This document shows positions 10,681 to 20,999 of a stretch of 64,000 nucleotides of DNA, one piece after another. A program made the position numbers and the translations under genes. Where the stretch lies: NCBI RefSeq assembly GCF_025770735.1, contig NZ_JAODPB010000010.1, forward strand, positions 1 to 64,000, read 5' to 3'. Source of the DNA: Shouchella tritolerans. GTDB taxonomy: Bacteria; Bacillota; Bacilli; Bacillales; Bacillaceae_D. Every line of letters begins with the position of its first letter. Positions within the stretch are counted from its first letter, which is position 1. Below the pieces are notes generated by a model. It saw only the letters and a list, made by a program, of their open reading frames with translations. It ran no database searches and was not told the origin of the DNA.

Positions 10681-12669
10681 TTAATCGCGATTCTCCTTTG
10701 TTTCCTCTGAAGACGGCGGACGGTTTTCGCCTACGTTTGTCGTTTCTTCATAAGCGCCTTCCACTTCTTCCGCTGAATCTTTTGACTGGATGTTCACTTT
10801 CATGTCGCCGTTTTTCTTCGACGCATGATGGTTTTCAGGCAGCTTGCCTTCATTAATGAGGGATTGGATTTGTTCGGCATCAAGCGTTTCAAGCGTAAGC
10901 AAATTCTTGGCAATAAGGTCTAAACTATCCTTATTCGCAAGCAAGATTTGTTTACAGCGCTCATAACTGTCTTTTATGATGCGTTGAACTTCCAAATCAA
11001 TTTCATGAGCAATCGCATCTGAATAATTTTGGTCGTTTTGGATGTCTCTTCCTAGGAAAACTTGCCCCCCAGAACTTTGCCCAAATTGCATCGGCCCTAA
11101 TTTGTCGCTCATGCCATATTCCGTTACCATTTTCCGCGCTATGCTTGTCGCTCGTTGGAAGTCATTATGAGCACCGGTGGATACTTCACCAAATTGGATT
11201 TCTTCAGCGACACGCCCACCAAGCAAGCCGACAATTTTATCAAGCAGCTCAGGCTTTGTCATAAAATAACGGTCTTCTTTTGGCAGCATCATCGCGTAAC
11301 CGCCTGCCATTCCACGAGGGACAATCGTTACTTTGTGGACCATGTCGGCGCTTTCCAACTTGACGCCAACAACAGTATGCCCAGCTTCATGCCACGCCAC
11401 AATGTTCTTTTCTTTTTCGGAAATAACGCGGCTTTTTTTAGCTGGTCCCGCAATGACACGGTCAATTGCCTCTTCAATATGTTCCATGCCAATTTCTTTT
11501 TTGTCGTTTCTTGCTGCCACAAGCGCTGCTTCATTCAACAAGTTTTCAAGATCTGCGCCGGAAAAACCAGGCGTCCGAATAGCAATGAGATCAAGCTTTA
11601 CTTCCTCACGAAGTGGCTTGTTTCTCGCATGGACTTTGAGCACTTCTTCACGCCCTTTAACATCAGGGGCGTTCACTTGAATTTGCCTGTCAAAACGACC
11701 TGGACGAAGGAGGGCTGGATCAAGGATATCAGCACGGTTTGTAGCAGCAATGATAATGATGCCTTCATTTGCGCTAAAACCGTCCATTTCCACAAGCAAT
11801 TGGTTCAACGTTTGCTCACGTTCGTCATGGCCGCCACCGAGTCCAGCGCCACGCTGGCGCCCAACTGCGTCAATTTCATCAATAAAAATAATACACGGGG
11901 AATTCTTTTTAGCGTTCTCAAATAAATCACGCACACGGGAAGCCCCAACCCCAACAAACATTTCGACGAAATCAGAACCACTAATTGAGAAAAACGGCAC
12001 GCCTGCTTCCCCGGCAACAGCTCGGGCAAGAAGCGTTTTCCCTGTACCTGGAGGACCAACAAGCAGCACCCCTTTAGGAATCCGCGCCCCAATCGCGGCA
12101 AACTTGCGCGGGTCTTTTAAAAACTCGACGACCTCGACAAGCTCCTGCTTCTCTTCGTCAGCACCGGCGACGTCTTTAAACTTCGCCTTTTTCTTCTCAT
12201 CGCTAACCATTTTTGCTTTGCTTTTACCAAAGTTCATGACGCGGTTACCGCCACCGCCGCCACCGCCTTGGGCAGAACTCATGAGAAAAATGATGATCAG
12301 AAAGATTAGTAAAAACGGCGCGATCATAATGATGGTTGACAACCAGTTGCTTTGTTCTTCTTCTGGTTCAACCGTCAACTCGACGCCTTCTATATTAGAG
12401 AGAAGGTCTGCTGTAATGTCTGAATTCAGAATCGTTGTGGTGAAATTTTCGCCATCTGTTTGCCCTGCAAACTGTCCTGTGACAACTAAAACAGAACGTT
12501 CAGGCTGAACAGTAATATTTTCCACTTCTCCTTGCTCGAGCTTCTCTAAGAATTCATCATAGCGAACTTGCTGGGTTTCTGTAGGGTCATTTGAAAAACT
12601 TTGGACCCCTGCAATAATAATCAGCATCAGTATCGTCAAGATGACTATCGTGCGTACTGTACGATTCAT
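10681..12669 (-). CDS. ftsH: ATP-dependent zinc metalloprotease FtsH
   Basis: Membrane-anchored AAA+ protease for membrane protein quality control, needed for sporulation in Bacillus. 662 aa: transmembrane segments at about 7-25 and 110-130 flank an extracytoplasmic domain, then a glycine-rich linker, Walker A GPPGTGKT (205-212), Walker [12 protein letters not shown] region around 311-327, and the zinc protease motif HEAGH (427-431). The C-terminus is acidic and polar, as usual. Start ATG at 12669 has a GGAGGAGG site. It lies directly downstream of hprT. Confidence 0.98.
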   Translation of the reverse strand: MNRTVRTIVILTILMLIIIAGVQSFSNDPTETQQVRYDEFLEKLEQGEVENITVQPERSVLVVTGQFAGQTDGENFTTTILNSDITADLLSNIEGVELTVEPEEEQSNWLSTIIMIAPFLLIFLIIIFLMSSAQGGGGGGGNRVMNFGKSKAKMVSDEKKKAKFKDVAGADEEKQELVEVVEFLKDPRKFAAIGARIPKGVLLVGPPGTGKTLLARAVAGEAGVPFFSISGSDFVEMFVGVGASRVRDLFENAKKNSPCIIFIDEIDAVGRQRGAGLGGGHDEREQTLNQLLVEMDGFSANEGIIIIAATNRADILDPALLRPGRFDRQIQVNAPDVKGREEVLKVHARNKPLREEVKLDLIAIRTPGFSGADLENLLNEAALVAARNDKKEIGMEHIEEAIDRVIAGPAKKSRVISEKEKNIVAWHEAGHTVVGVKLESADMVHKVTIVPRGMAGGYAMMLPKEDRYFMTKPELLDKIVGLLGGRVAEEIQFGEVSTGAHNDFQRATSIARKMVTEYGMSDKLGPMQFGQSSGGQVFLGRDIQNDQNYSDAIAHEIDLEVQRIIKDSYERCKQILLANKDSLDLIAKNLLTLETLDAEQIQSLINEGKLPENHHASKKNGDMKVNIQSKDSAEEVEGAYEETTNVGENRPPSSEETKENRD

Positions 12670-12738
12670 TCTGTACCTCCTCCCGCGTCCAACAAAACTG
12701 CACCTATCTTACCATAAGAAATCGTTCTGTACCAATAA

Positions 12739-13278
12739 TTAGCCTTCATAAACTTCAGGTTTCAGTATTCCGACATAAGGCAAATTACGGTAGCGTTCTG
12801 CAAAGTCTAGACCGTATCCTACTACAAATTCGTCCGGGACAACAAAACCTGTCATATCCGGCACCAAATCCACTTTTCTGCCTTCTGGCTTATCGAGAAG
12901 CGTTACCACTTTTACCGACTTAGCCTTCCGGTATTTAAACAACTCGACTAAATAGCTTAGCGTTAAGCCGCTGTCAATGATGTCTTCGACAATTAAGACA
13001 TCACGCCCTTCCACTTTCGTGTCAAGGTCTTTTACAATTTTCACTTCACCTGAGGAGACAGTGCCTTTTCCATAGCTGGACACATCCATAAAATCAATTT
13101 CCAAGTGGGTATCCACAGCTTTAATCAAATCAGCCATGAAAGGCAGGGCGCCTTTTAAAACACCGACAAATAGTGGAAAACGGCCTTCATACTCTTTTGT
13201 GATAGCCTGCCCCAATTCCTTGATTTTTTGCTGAATTTGTTCCTCAGTCAATAAAATTTCTTTCATGTCGTTCTTCAT
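12739..13278 (-). CDS. hprT: Hypoxanthine-guanine phosphoribosyltransferase
   Basis: Purine salvage: converts hypoxanthine and guanine to IMP and GMP using PRPP. About 179 aa, with the PRPP-binding motif [14 protein letters not shown], and [13 protein letters not shown] and FVVGYGLD typical of the family. The open frame reaches 13329, but ATG at 13278 matches the B. subtilis N-terminus; AGGAGG lies 13 nt upstream, a little far. In Bacillus HprT and TilS act together with FtsH as a co-transcribed group, and the order is conserved here. Confidence 0.96.
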   Translation of the reverse strand: MKNDMKEILLTEEQIQQKIKELGQAITKEYEGRFPLFVGVLKGALPFMADLIKAVDTHLEIDFMDVSSYGKGTVSSGEVKIVKDLDTKVEGRDVLIVEDIIDSGLTLSYLVELFKYRKAKSVKVVTLLDKPEGRKVDLVPDMTGFVVPDEFVVGYGLDFAERYRNLPYVGILKPEVYEG

Positions 13279-13319
13279 GTACGGTCTTGTACCTCCTGTA
13301 AGTTGGTGCCTTTTTCTCG

Positions 13320-14729
13320 TTATGGCCATTTATGTTGGGAAAAAGTAACATGGAGTAGCTCGCCTTGTTCATCAGCGGAGCGGGTGAGAATGCGGGATGT
13401 TTGAAGTGAAGGCACCCAAAGAATCGAGTCATTTGCATCGACAAGCAGAGGCCAAGCATCTCTTTTGGCGCGATCTACTTTTCGATCGATAAACAAACGG
13501 TTCACTTTTTTGCTTCCGCTCATTCCGCTTGGGGAAAGCTTATCTCCCGGCTTGCGATTTCGTATGTATAGCGGAAAAGCCACTTGGCTCGCCTGAAATG
13601 AAACAGCATCCGTATGTTCTAATTCCAATAGTTCTTCTCGTGTATCCGCCCTGATTACTCCAAGGGGCGTGTCTACTTTACCTGGGATACAAAGCAGATG
13701 ACAATAAGCTTTTATTTCTGTAAAAGAGGCGGTTGTGAACAAGCACGTCCCGTAGGAACGTTTCACTTGTACCCCACCTGGCAAATCTAGTTGAGCGGAA
13801 GGGGCACTTGTTTGGAGAAACGCTTGGATCTGCTCAATTGCATCAGGAAAAGCACGCATGTCATTTACTCCGTGAACATTTAAGTGAAGATAATTTAATA
13901 TTAGATGAATCATTCTTCTTTGTAAAGGAAAGGGGGCAAGACAAAGCGCCTGAATTTCAAGTTCGATACTTTTCTCGCTTTTTCCCATTAAAATTTGATT
14001 CAAATGAGCTTTCGCCTGCTCCATTAAATAGTGGTTGTCATCATCCTGCCAGCGGTCAAAACGGCCAATGTGTTTATGGATATGGGGGTTTTCCTCGACA
14101 AGATAAGGAGCGATGTTCATTCGAAACCGATTGCGCGTATAAGCATCGGAAAAATTACTCTGGTCGATTCGGTAAGGAATGTCATTTTCGTTACAGTAGG
14201 CGACAATGGATCGCTTCGTTTCTTCCAGAAGCGGTCGCGCCAAAACACCATTTGAAAAGGGTCTTGTAGCCGCAATGCCTAGTTTCGTCAACGGCGTCGT
14301 TCCACGAGTCAGTTTCATAAAAGCCGTTTCTACTTCATCGTCGCCATGGTGGGCAGTCAAAAGCACCGTTGCATGTACTCGCTCCATTTCCCCTTGAAAG
14401 ACCTGGTAGCGGAGTGTACGGGCCGCTTGTTGCGTACCAACATGGCGCTCGGCTTTAAAGGCAGCGACGTCGACGTCTTTCACATTGCACGGCACGCCGA
14501 GGCGAGCAGAGAAAGCTTGAACAAGTTCGGCATCTCTATTTGACTCTTCGCCTCGCAGGCGGTGGTTTACATGAACGACAAACAGATTGAGCCTCCACTT
14601 TGCTTGCAATTTGGCCATTATTGCAAGGAGCGCCATTGAATCGGGGCCGCCTGAGACGGCAACGAGTACGTTTGCTTCCATTTCAAACAATCGATTGTTT
14701 GCGATAAACTGTTCCACGCGTGCTTCCAT
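13320..14729 (-). CDS. tilS: tRNA(Ile)-lysidine synthase
   Basis: Modifies C34 of tRNA-Ile(CAU) to lysidine so that AUA is read as isoleucine; essential. The 469-aa protein has the PP-loop SGGPDS (26-31), VHVNHRLRG and [16 protein letters not shown] in the N-terminal ATP-pyrophosphatase domain, then the TilS substrate-binding and C-terminal domains ([30 protein letters not shown]). Located between yabT and hprT as in B. subtilis. Confidence 0.96.
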   Translation of the reverse strand: MEARVEQFIANNRLFEMEANVLVAVSGGPDSMALLAIMAKLQAKWRLNLFVVHVNHRLRGEESNRDAELVQAFSARLGVPCNVKDVDVAAFKAERHVGTQQAARTLRYQVFQGEMERVHATVLLTAHHGDDEVETAFMKLTRGTTPLTKLGIAATRPFSNGVLARPLLEETKRSIVAYCNENDIPYRIDQSNFSDAYTRNRFRMNIAPYLVEENPHIHKHIGRFDRWQDDDNHYLMEQAKAHLNQILMGKSEKSIELEIQALCLAPFPLQRRMIHLILNYLHLNVHGVNDMRAFPDAIEQIQAFLQTSAPSAQLDLPGGVQVKRSYGTCLFTTASFTEIKAYCHLLCIPGKVDTPLGVIRADTREELLELEHTDAVSFQASQVAFPLYIRNRKPGDKLSPSGMSGSKKVNRLFIDRKVDRAKRDAWPLLVDANDSILWVPSLQTSRILTRSADEQGELLHVTFSQHKWP

Positions 14730-14750
14730 TCTATTCGCCCCTATAGCTTT

Positions 14751-15698
14751 TCAAAATGATTGTATTAATAAGTATAGGACAAAAAGGATGAGAACAAAAG
14801 ACATCACTAGGATTAAGTCGATCGGCGCCCCTTTCTGTTTTCTTGCTTTATGTTGCTGTTTCCGTTTCACTCGGCTATGTCCTTCGGTTTGCTTCACTGA
14901 GGCAAGAAAGTCGTTTTTCATTGCTTCCGCAGATCCATACCCTCCCATTAACGCTTTATAAACCACTTCCCGGTAAGGTTTTAATAGCGGCGCTTGATAA
15001 ACAAGCTTTTTTAATTGGTTTGCCGTATTGCCCCGCTCTTTTTTTACTTGCCGTGGATACGCACAGTCGACGATCATCATCGCCGCCGCAAATAAGTCAT
15101 AGGTCGGTTCCGCCTTTCGTGTTCCTTGTTCCCAGTAACCTCGGTCGTAATACTCGGTATATTCCTTGATCGCACGTCCCACTCGTGTGGTCCCGCCTAC
15201 ATCTAACAATCTTACTTCAGCCGAACGACGAGTGACGATCACATTTTCGGGCTTTAAATCGCCAAATACCCAGCCCTGTTGATGGAGCGCGCTTAATGCA
15301 CCCAACAATTGCAATGCTAATACAGGCAGCCACTCTGGCCCTTTGCCCCGGAGGAAGTCAACAAAATTTTCGCCTTCAATATACTCCATTGCGTAGAAAG
15401 GAAGGACGCTGTTGGCAGACAGGAAGTCGTCAACGTCAAATAAGCAAGGCCCAAGCGGCTTGCCTTGGACCTTGCTGAACTGTTTCAGTACATTCGCTTC
15501 TGCTGTAATTGACATCGGTTCTGTGCCGATCTTTAAAGCAACTGAACCCGTTTCTCCTTCTGCCAAGTAAACATAGCCAGTGACCCCTGCCCCAAGTTTT
15601 CGAATCAACTTATAAGGTTTACGGTTCCACTTGCCGCGAAATGCCAGTCCTGGGTAAAGTTCAAAATCCAAATCGCCCTTGGCGCTGTTCATTCTCAT
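14751..15698 (-). CDS. yabT: Ser/Thr protein kinase YabT, membrane-anchored
   Basis: Hanks-type kinase; in B. subtilis it is DNA-activated, forespore-associated and phosphorylates RecA and AbrB. About 315 aa: glycine-rich loop LGAGVTGYVY, lysine in VALKIG, catalytic GDLKPENV (HRD Arg replaced by Gly), metal-binding LLDVGG instead of DFG, and a C-terminal transmembrane helix LILVMSFVLILFVLYLLI preceded by a Lys/Arg-rich stretch. The kinase is therefore non-RD. Start 15698 follows AAAGGAG; a longer frame to 15734 would overlap yabS more. It overlaps yabS by 38 nt. Confidence 0.9.
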   Translation of the reverse strand: MRMNSAKGDLDFELYPGLAFRGKWNRKPYKLIRKLGAGVTGYVYLAEGETGSVALKIGTEPMSITAEANVLKQFSKVQGKPLGPCLFDVDDFLSANSVLPFYAMEYIEGENFVDFLRGKGPEWLPVLALQLLGALSALHQQGWVFGDLKPENVIVTRRSAEVRLLDVGGTTRVGRAIKEYTEYYDRGYWEQGTRKAEPTYDLFAAAMMIVDCAYPRQVKKERGNTANQLKKLVYQAPLLKPYREVVYKALMGGYGSAEAMKNDFLASVKQTEGHSRVKRKQQHKARKQKGAPIDLILVMSFVLILFVLYLLIQSF

Positions 15699-16398
15699 CG
15701 TCTTCCAATCTCCTTTTGCCCCGTCTTTCCTCAAACACTTGGAGTGCTGCTTGTAAAGCTGGGCCAGTCGGTGTCATTCCCGCCGTTGACAGTTTTGTAA
15801 AAGTCGCAGTTAGTGATTGGAGCTTTGGAGTCCAATCAAGCAATCTCTCAATCGGCTTTCTTTTCCCGGGAAATGAATACAAAGAAAATTTCGTATCCCC
15901 TGAGCGGGAGTTTAAGCTGATTGACAAATCCAATAACGCTTCTTGTACCATCGGTAATTTATTTGCCATGCTTGCACTTGTGTCGATTAATACAAGTACC
16001 TCTAAGAGCACTTTCTCACCTAGATCATCCACTACTTCCATCACTTGTCCACGTTTTCCCGGCGGCAAGTCTTCCATTTCATCGTTTTGGCCTAATATTT
16101 GTTTAAGTTCTTGGTTGACGACACCGTGGAGTGTTTGCGTCATCGCTTTTCTTGTTACCATCTGAACTGTTTTAGCCAGTTGCCTGGCAAAAACAATTTC
16201 GCTTACCCCTCCACCAGCCAGTGCAATCGCTTCAACCTCTTGAAGCCCTTTTTCATTTTCGCGATTTTCATCAGTAATGCCGATTACATTTACCGTAACG
16301 TCATACTCTTGGGCCAAGCGCGCAATCGCTACAGGATCTTCGCCATAGTTCGAATGCCCGTCAGTCATGAGCAAAATTTGCCTTAATGTCCCATTCAT
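15661..16398 (-). CDS. yabS: von Willebrand factor A domain protein YabS
   Basis: Sporulation-associated protein of uncertain function. 245 aa, the B. subtilis YabS length, using ATG 16398 after GGAGGGG. An intact MIDAS-type motif DTSAS lies about 141-145, with GMTPTGPAL further on. The N-terminal half (QILLMTDGHSNYGEDPVAIA) looks like a second, degenerate vWA unit. The gene is between spoIIE and yabT in a conserved cluster, so co-expression in sporulation is likely. Confidence 0.88.
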   Translation of the reverse strand: MNGTLRQILLMTDGHSNYGEDPVAIARLAQEYDVTVNVIGITDENRENEKGLQEVEAIALAGGGVSEIVFARQLAKTVQMVTRKAMTQTLHGVVNQELKQILGQNDEMEDLPPGKRGQVMEVVDDLGEKVLLEVLVLIDTSASMANKLPMVQEALLDLSISLNSRSGDTKFSLYSFPGKRKPIERLLDWTPKLQSLTATFTKLSTAGMTPTGPALQAALQVFEERRGKRRLEDDENEQRQGRFGF

Positions 16399-16460
16399 TC
16401 GTTTCCCCTCCATCTGATTTCGTGTTACCATCATGGTCATATTGGAGGGAAAATATACTT

Positions 16461-18983
16461 TTAAGTGCCTGTTGCCTGTTTATAGAACGGTGTAGCTTTC
16501 TTGTTTTTTGTCGTCTTCGGATGGATCGGGATCGAAGACCATTTCGGCGTATTGTGTTTCAACTGTGTAACGACGATCGTCATGTCATCTTCAATCACAA
16601 TCCCTTTTTCCGAACGAATGACTTTCTCTAAGAGCACATCGGCCACTTCTTGTGGGTCATCTGTTTCAATTTCCTTAATCATACGCTTCATCCATTGCTC
16701 CTTGTTCTCAGTTTGCCTTTTCGCATCAAACACCCCATCGCTGCACATAATCAGCAAGTCACCTGGCTTAAGCTGCTCGCTAACAACGTCTACTTCAAAT
16801 TCATGGAGAATTCCCATTGGCAAGTTGCCTGCTTCAATTTTTATGACGTGGTCTTTGCGTTTAATAAAGCTTGGTGTTGATCCAATTTTCAGGAACTTTG
16901 CTCCTGCATCTTGCATATCTATCATCGCCAGATCGAGTGTAGAGAACATTTCTTCTGTGTTGCGCAATGACAATATGGAATTGACTGACTTGATTGCCAC
17001 TGTTTCTTCAATCCCTGATTGCAACACTTTTTGCAGCAACTTCAACGTTTCACTGCTTTCCAAATGAGCTTTTTCGCCGTTTCCCATGCCGTCACTTATC
17101 GCAACTGCGAACTTTTCGCTATTTAATTTGATCATGGCATAATTGTCTCCAGATAACCATTCGCCGCCTTTGGCGACTTTGGCAATGCCTGTTTCAACAG
17201 CAAAAGGCTTTGCTGATCCAAATGAAATATGGCTATATCCATTTGAATAAAAGCCTGGTTCTTCCCGCATTAATACAATCGTTTCCTTGACTAAATCAGA
17301 AAGCATTGGCGCGATGATTTTTTCCGCCTCGCCATTTTCATGGCTGCATAGAACACTCATTTCAATTTCAATGCTGCCACTCTCCATGCTGTAAATGTCT
17401 ATATGCCCAACCTCAAGGCCGGCGTTTCTCAAAGCATCTACCATGTGCTCTTCTTGGATGACATGAGGCTGCTTTTCTTTTTGGATCTCTTTTGCGAAAT
17501 CACCCATTACCCGGGAAACGCCAAGCAATTGGTCGGCGACTAGCCGCTGGCTCTCTAACACTTGTCTCTTCAATTCCTTGTTTGCCCGATAATGGTTCAC
17601 CTCAGCATTAAGGGCAGCCATGACTTGGTCAGGCTTGCGGCAATGGCTGCGCCATTGCCTTTGTAATTTTGCATCGACAACCGCTCCGTGCACCTCGCTT
17701 TCCTGGACCATTTGCTTCATTGAATCATAGGTAGCATTAAAATTTTGCACCCAGCACTTTTCTTTCAACATGCACGTTTGGCATGTTTTTTCCGTCACGC
17801 GGCTAAGGAGCACATCGACCTCATGGTCATGCTCTTCTTCCTCATTTTTAGGAGGTGTATGAAAGCTGTTCGATAGCGTTTGGAACAAAGACGAAAACCG
17901 TTCAACCTTTCCCGCTGTCGCGTCTCGGACTTTGCGTAAATATTGCTGCTGTTCCTGGGAATGCTCCACAGTCCCAGGAATATAGCGTGCTACCTTTGTC
18001 AGCCAGCTCTTTGGCGTCAGTAAAAATAGCGTGATTGCAATGGCAGACTCCGACACACTTGCCCCAAGCCCGCCCCCTTGGCCATACATGCCAATTAAGA
18101 GCGTTCCTACAAGGAGGCCAAGTGACACGCCGATCCGTTTTCCTTCCTTTAACAACCCGCCTAACAAACCCGCAAAGGCAAGCAGGCTCATCTGATAGAG
18201 ACTTGCTAAACTCGCTAAGCTTAAAATCAAGCCTGTCACCACCCCGACCGTCGAGCCGATTGCGGCCCCGCCAACAAAAGCGAACACTAAAACGAGGTAA
18301 CTTGCAAAGCTATGCTGAAGCACGGCCTCATTTATCGTCCAACCGACTGTTCCAGTCATTACAGAGGCAAGCAATATGATCAAACAAATAATTTCTTCGT
18401 TCCGAAGGGCTTGTCCGCCTCTTTTTCCTGTCACAAGCGGTATGCTTTGGATAAAGATCATCGTCAGGATAAAGCTAAGTGCCGCTTCGACTGTAGCCAT
18501 CATCATCGCATATTGGCTTAATCCACCTTCTGTGAAAAATACGAGTAACAGCCTCGTTGCGATACTAGCTGAAAACACAAGATAAGGGAGCGATTTAGCA
18601 GGGTGTTTCATGAACATTTTCATACATTTGTACAGGATAAGAAAGAACCCGATCCCTGCAATGGCAAAAATAAATTGACCGTGGAAACTAAATACAGCGC
18701 CGGCTAATAACGAAGCCGCGGCAATGAGTGATTGAGAGCGTCTTAACAAAAACACGGCAGCCAAGAATGGCAAGATAAATGGAGTCAACCCTGATAAAAT
18801 CATAGCCCTTCCTAGCAGAAAACCAAGAATAGCAATGAATATCCCCCAATCATAAAGCACCGTTTTGGCTCCGCTTTTAAGGGCTTGTCCACCGCTTGCA
18901 CATTTGGCCCATATACCATTGAGCTTTTCAGCTACTTTTGCTGTACCCATTTCTTCTGACGTCTTTATCACTTTACTTATCAT
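16461..18983 (-). CDS. spoIIE: Stage II sporulation protein E, PP2C phosphatase
   Basis: Dephosphorylates SpoIIAA to release sigma-F in the forespore and helps polar septation with FtsZ. 840 aa. The N-terminus (about 45-330) holds roughly ten membrane segments; a central region carries cysteines in a CQTCMLKEKCW cluster; the C-terminal PP2C domain contains WLSGDNYAMI, AISDGMGNGEKAHLES and LLIMCSDGVFDAK. A ribosome-binding site GGTGGGCG precedes ATG 18983. The promoter has the Spo0A-type 21-bp spacing. Confidence 0.97.
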   Translation of the reverse strand: MISKVIKTSEEMGTAKVAEKLNGIWAKCASGGQALKSGAKTVLYDWGIFIAILGFLLGRAMILSGLTPFILPFLAAVFLLRRSQSLIAAASLLAGAVFSFHGQFIFAIAGIGFFLILYKCMKMFMKHPAKSLPYLVFSASIATRLLLVFFTEGGLSQYAMMMATVEAALSFILTMIFIQSIPLVTGKRGGQALRNEEIICLIILLASVMTGTVGWTINEAVLQHSFASYLVLVFAFVGGAAIGSTVGVVTGLILSLASLASLYQMSLLAFAGLLGGLLKEGKRIGVSLGLLVGTLLIGMYGQGGGLGASVSESAIAITLFLLTPKSWLTKVARYIPGTVEHSQEQQQYLRKVRDATAGKVERFSSLFQTLSNSFHTPPKNEEEEHDHEVDVLLSRVTEKTCQTCMLKEKCWVQNFNATYDSMKQMVQESEVHGAVVDAKLQRQWRSHCRKPDQVMAALNAEVNHYRANKELKRQVLESQRLVADQLLGVSRVMGDFAKEIQKEKQPHVIQEEHMVDALRNAGLEVGHIDIYSMESGSIEIEMSVLCSHENGEAEKIIAPMLSDLVKETIVLMREEPGFYSNGYSHISFGSAKPFAVETGIAKVAKGGEWLSGDNYAMIKLNSEKFAVAISDGMGNGEKAHLESSETLKLLQKVLQSGIEETVAIKSVNSILSLRNTEEMFSTLDLAMIDMQDAGAKFLKIGSTPSFIKRKDHVIKIEAGNLPMGILHEFEVDVVSEQLKPGDLLIMCSDGVFDAKRQTENKEQWMKRMIKEIETDDPQEVADVLLEKVIRSEKGIVIEDDMTIVVTQLKHNTPKWSSIPIHPKTTKNKKATPFYKQATGT

Positions 18984-19016
18984 TCTCGCCCACCACCCTA
19001 TTAATATCGTACGTAC

Positions 19017-19082
19017 ACTATAGCAAGCAAAGCTGGAGCAATTTGTCAGAATTAAGGGCCAATATGAAAAATTATTTCGACG
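19017..19082 (-). promoter_or_regulatory. spoIIE Spo0A-activated sigma-A promoter with 21-bp spacer and 0A box
   Basis: CTGACA (19044-19049), 21-bp spacer, TATAGT (19017-19022). The 21-bp spacing is the hallmark of Spo0A-activated spoIIE and spoIIG promoters of B. subtilis. CGTCGAA (19076-19082, minus strand) matches the 0A box TGTCGAA at 6 of 7, and TGACAAA overlapping the -35 matches at 5 of 7. The rest of the 19.05-19.24 kb gap shows nothing recognisable. Confidence 0.75.
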
Positions 19083-19239
19083 TACTTCGGGCTAATCAGT
19101 GTGGATGATTCACAAAAATCGAATAATAGGGGTTTGATGTTAGCGTATCTTTGGGTAGATGCTCAATGGTTGGCTAGAAATGACGTACGAATTAAGGCAT
19201 AGGGAAAACTCATTTTTCTCAATCTGTTGACAACATAAA

Positions 19240-19261
19240 AGCCGCACCCAACGATGCGGCT
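19240..19261 (-). terminator. Terminator of the CitMHS transporter gene
   Basis: Stem AGCCGCA / TGCGGCT followed by TTTATG on the minus strand, 9 nt after the stop codon. Confidence 0.75.
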
Positions 19262-19270
19262 CTCACGCTA

Positions 19271-20593
19271 TTATGCGAATGTAATAATGCCCAGGAAGTA
19301 AGCGCTCACAAGCATGATGATGCTAAATCCCCACATAATAAAAAAGGAATAACGGATATGTTTCCCCATTTCAAGGCCTGCAAGCTGCAATGCCAGCCAT
19401 ACGGCCGGAGCAAGAGGGCTAACAAATGTACCAATGATGTTTCCGATCACGAGCGCATATGCGGCTGAAGTGGAAGAAACCCCAACTTCTGTTACAATCT
19501 GTTCAACGAGTGGCAACAATGCAAAATAATAGGCATCTGTGCTTAAAATTAAGTCAAATGGGACGCCAAAAAAGCCGATAATGACATGAAGATAAGGAAC
19601 AACAGCGTGTGGAAGCACGCCAACTATATCGACTGCCAGCGCCCGAAGCATCCCTGACTCGTTTAAGATTCCTAAAAAACAGCCTGCCGCAATGATGATC
19701 GTTGCCATCATTAACGCATTTGGAGCATGCCTTTTAATTGCTTCCATTTGGTCGTCTACTTTCCGTAAATTAAACGGCAGCGCCAGCGCCACGCCAAGCA
19801 TAAATACGAGCGGAGACGGCAAGACGTCGACGGCCAAAACAATAATGACAGCAGCCATTAGAAGAGCATTGACAGTCATTTGCAGAGCGCCTGCTTTCTT
19901 TTGACTTTCTTTTCCTTTCGAGGCATTTGCCGCGTAGGCTGTAGCTGCTGCTTCATTCCATACATGGCGATCGGCAATTCTCTTTTTTTCTCTGAGAGCA
20001 AGCAACACCGCTAGCCCGAGCAGAAACGCGATGCCAATAAGTTGCAAAGGGATAAGCGGCAACCAAAGTTCTCCGGCGCTCATATTAAGTACGGTACCAA
20101 CACGCGCCACCGGTCCTGCCCACGGCACCATATTCATGATGCTTGCCCCTAGACCAATTAATAGCAGAAGCAAATACGGGCTCATCTGTAAACGCTTGTA
20201 AGTAGGCAAAAGCGCCGGGACTGTCAACAAGAACGTCGTTGCTCCCGAGCCATCGAGATGAGCGACGCTGGCAACGATAACTGTTGCTACTGCTACGCCA
20301 ATGACATTTCCTTTTGAGAGGGCAAGCACTTTATTGATAACTGGATCAAACAAGCCTGCATCTTGCATAATGCCAAAAAAGAGTATCGCGAAAATAAACA
20401 TAACGGCGACAGAAATAACATCATTGACGCCTACACTGAAAAAACCACTAATGTCATCTAAATCGAAGCCTGCAACGACAGCAGCTATAATGGGAATAAG
20501 CGTAAAAGCAACGATTGGCGACACTTTTTTGCTGATAAGCAAAGCGACAACTGCCACAATCGCAATCAGTCCAATAAAACTAAGGCTAAACAT
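19271..20593 (-). CDS. CitMHS-family citrate (metal-citrate) transporter
   Basis: 440 aa, about 11-12 hydrophobic segments from the first residues on. It resembles B. subtilis CitM/CitH: MFIFAILFFGIMQDAGLFDPVINKVLAL, VAHLDGSGATTFLLTVPALLP and MNMVPWAGPVARVG are family hallmarks. Such proteins take up citrate complexed with Mg2+ or Ca2+, or with protons; the metal preference cannot be read from sequence. A GGAAGGAG site precedes ATG 20593. A near-perfect cre site lies upstream, as for catabolite-repressed citM. The gene is inserted between tRNA-Met and spoIIE, where B. subtilis has none. Confidence 0.88.
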   Translation of the reverse strand: MFSLSFIGLIAIVAVVALLISKKVSPIVAFTLIPIIAAVVAGFDLDDISGFFSVGVNDVISVAVMFIFAILFFGIMQDAGLFDPVINKVLALSKGNVIGVAVATVIVASVAHLDGSGATTFLLTVPALLPTYKRLQMSPYLLLLLIGLGASIMNMVPWAGPVARVGTVLNMSAGELWLPLIPLQLIGIAFLLGLAVLLALREKKRIADRHVWNEAAATAYAANASKGKESQKKAGALQMTVNALLMAAVIIVLAVDVLPSPLVFMLGVALALPFNLRKVDDQMEAIKRHAPNALMMATIIIAAGCFLGILNESGMLRALAVDIVGVLPHAVVPYLHVIIGFFGVPFDLILSTDAYYFALLPLVEQIVTEVGVSSTSAAYALVIGNIIGTFVSPLAPAVWLALQLAGLEMGKHIRYSFFIMWGFSIIMLVSAYFLGIITFA

Positions 20594-20665
20594 ACCGGTC
20601 TCCTTCCAAACAATTAATCAATCTTATAATGAGATTTCTCTTATCTTAACGAAACAGGCGGGCGC

Positions 20666-20679
20666 TGTAACCGTTTCCA
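20666..20679. promoter_or_regulatory. cre site (CcpA operator) upstream of the citrate transporter
   Basis: TGTAACCGTTTCCA (minus strand TGGAAACGGTTACA) matches the cre consensus TGWAANCGNTNWCA at 13 of 14 positions, about 75 bp before the start codon. Carbon catabolite control of the transporter is inferred from this. Confidence 0.65.
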
Positions 20680-20740
20680 ATTTAATGGGCATTCTATTCA
20701 TTTTTTTTATTTTGTCCATTTTGTTTACGAGACGCGAAAA

Positions 20741-20771
20741 AACCCTCTTTTCCTTTTCAGAAAAGAGGGTT
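20741..20771 (-). terminator. Terminator downstream of tRNA-Met
   Basis: Eleven-bp stem AACCCTCTTTT / AAAAGAGGGTT with T-runs on both strands (TTTTTTCG on the minus strand). It ends the tRNA-Met transcript before the transporter gene. Confidence 0.8.
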
Positions 20772-20776
20772 TTATC

Positions 20777-20824
20777 CTGTAGAAAACACTCAGGATCGTT
20801 CTATTGACAAGCATTTTCTACCAG
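20777..20824. repeat. Short inverted repeat related to the dispersed repeat ends
   Basis: CTGTAGAAAACACT (20777-20790) and AGCATTTTCTACCAG (20810-20824) form imperfect inverted arms. They resemble the terminal sequences CTGTAGACAAACGC and CGTTTTCTATCAG of the longer repeats nearby. Probably a shortened member of the same family. Confidence 0.45.
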
Positions 20825-20840
20825 TTTGATAACTAATAGA

Positions 20841-20914
20841 TAGCGGCGGAGGGGATCGAACCCCCGACCTCACGGGTATGAACCGTACGCTCTAGCCAGC
20901 TGAGCTACACCGCC
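20841..20914 (-). tRNA. tRNA-Met (CAT)
   Basis: 74-nt cloverleaf on the minus strand beginning GGCGGTGTAGCTCAG and ending CCCCTCCGCCGCTA, anticodon CAT in loop TTCATAC. It is nearly identical to the B. subtilis trnSL-Met1 gene, also located between yabR and spoIIE. The 3' CCA is not encoded (TATC follows), so it must be added by the nucleotidyltransferase. The neighbouring tRNA-Glu of B. subtilis is not present. Confidence 0.96.
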
Positions 20915-20999
20915 TCGCTTTTCACGACATTATTTAATATACTTGTTTTTTCTATGAAAGTCAACATTAAAATCTAGTGTAGAAAAGGGTTTCCTTCTC

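Noticed and set aside
11155-12508. Long plus-strand frames opposite ftsH
   Set aside because: Open because of codon bias in ftsH; low-complexity Pro/Ser/Arg composition typical of antisense shadows.
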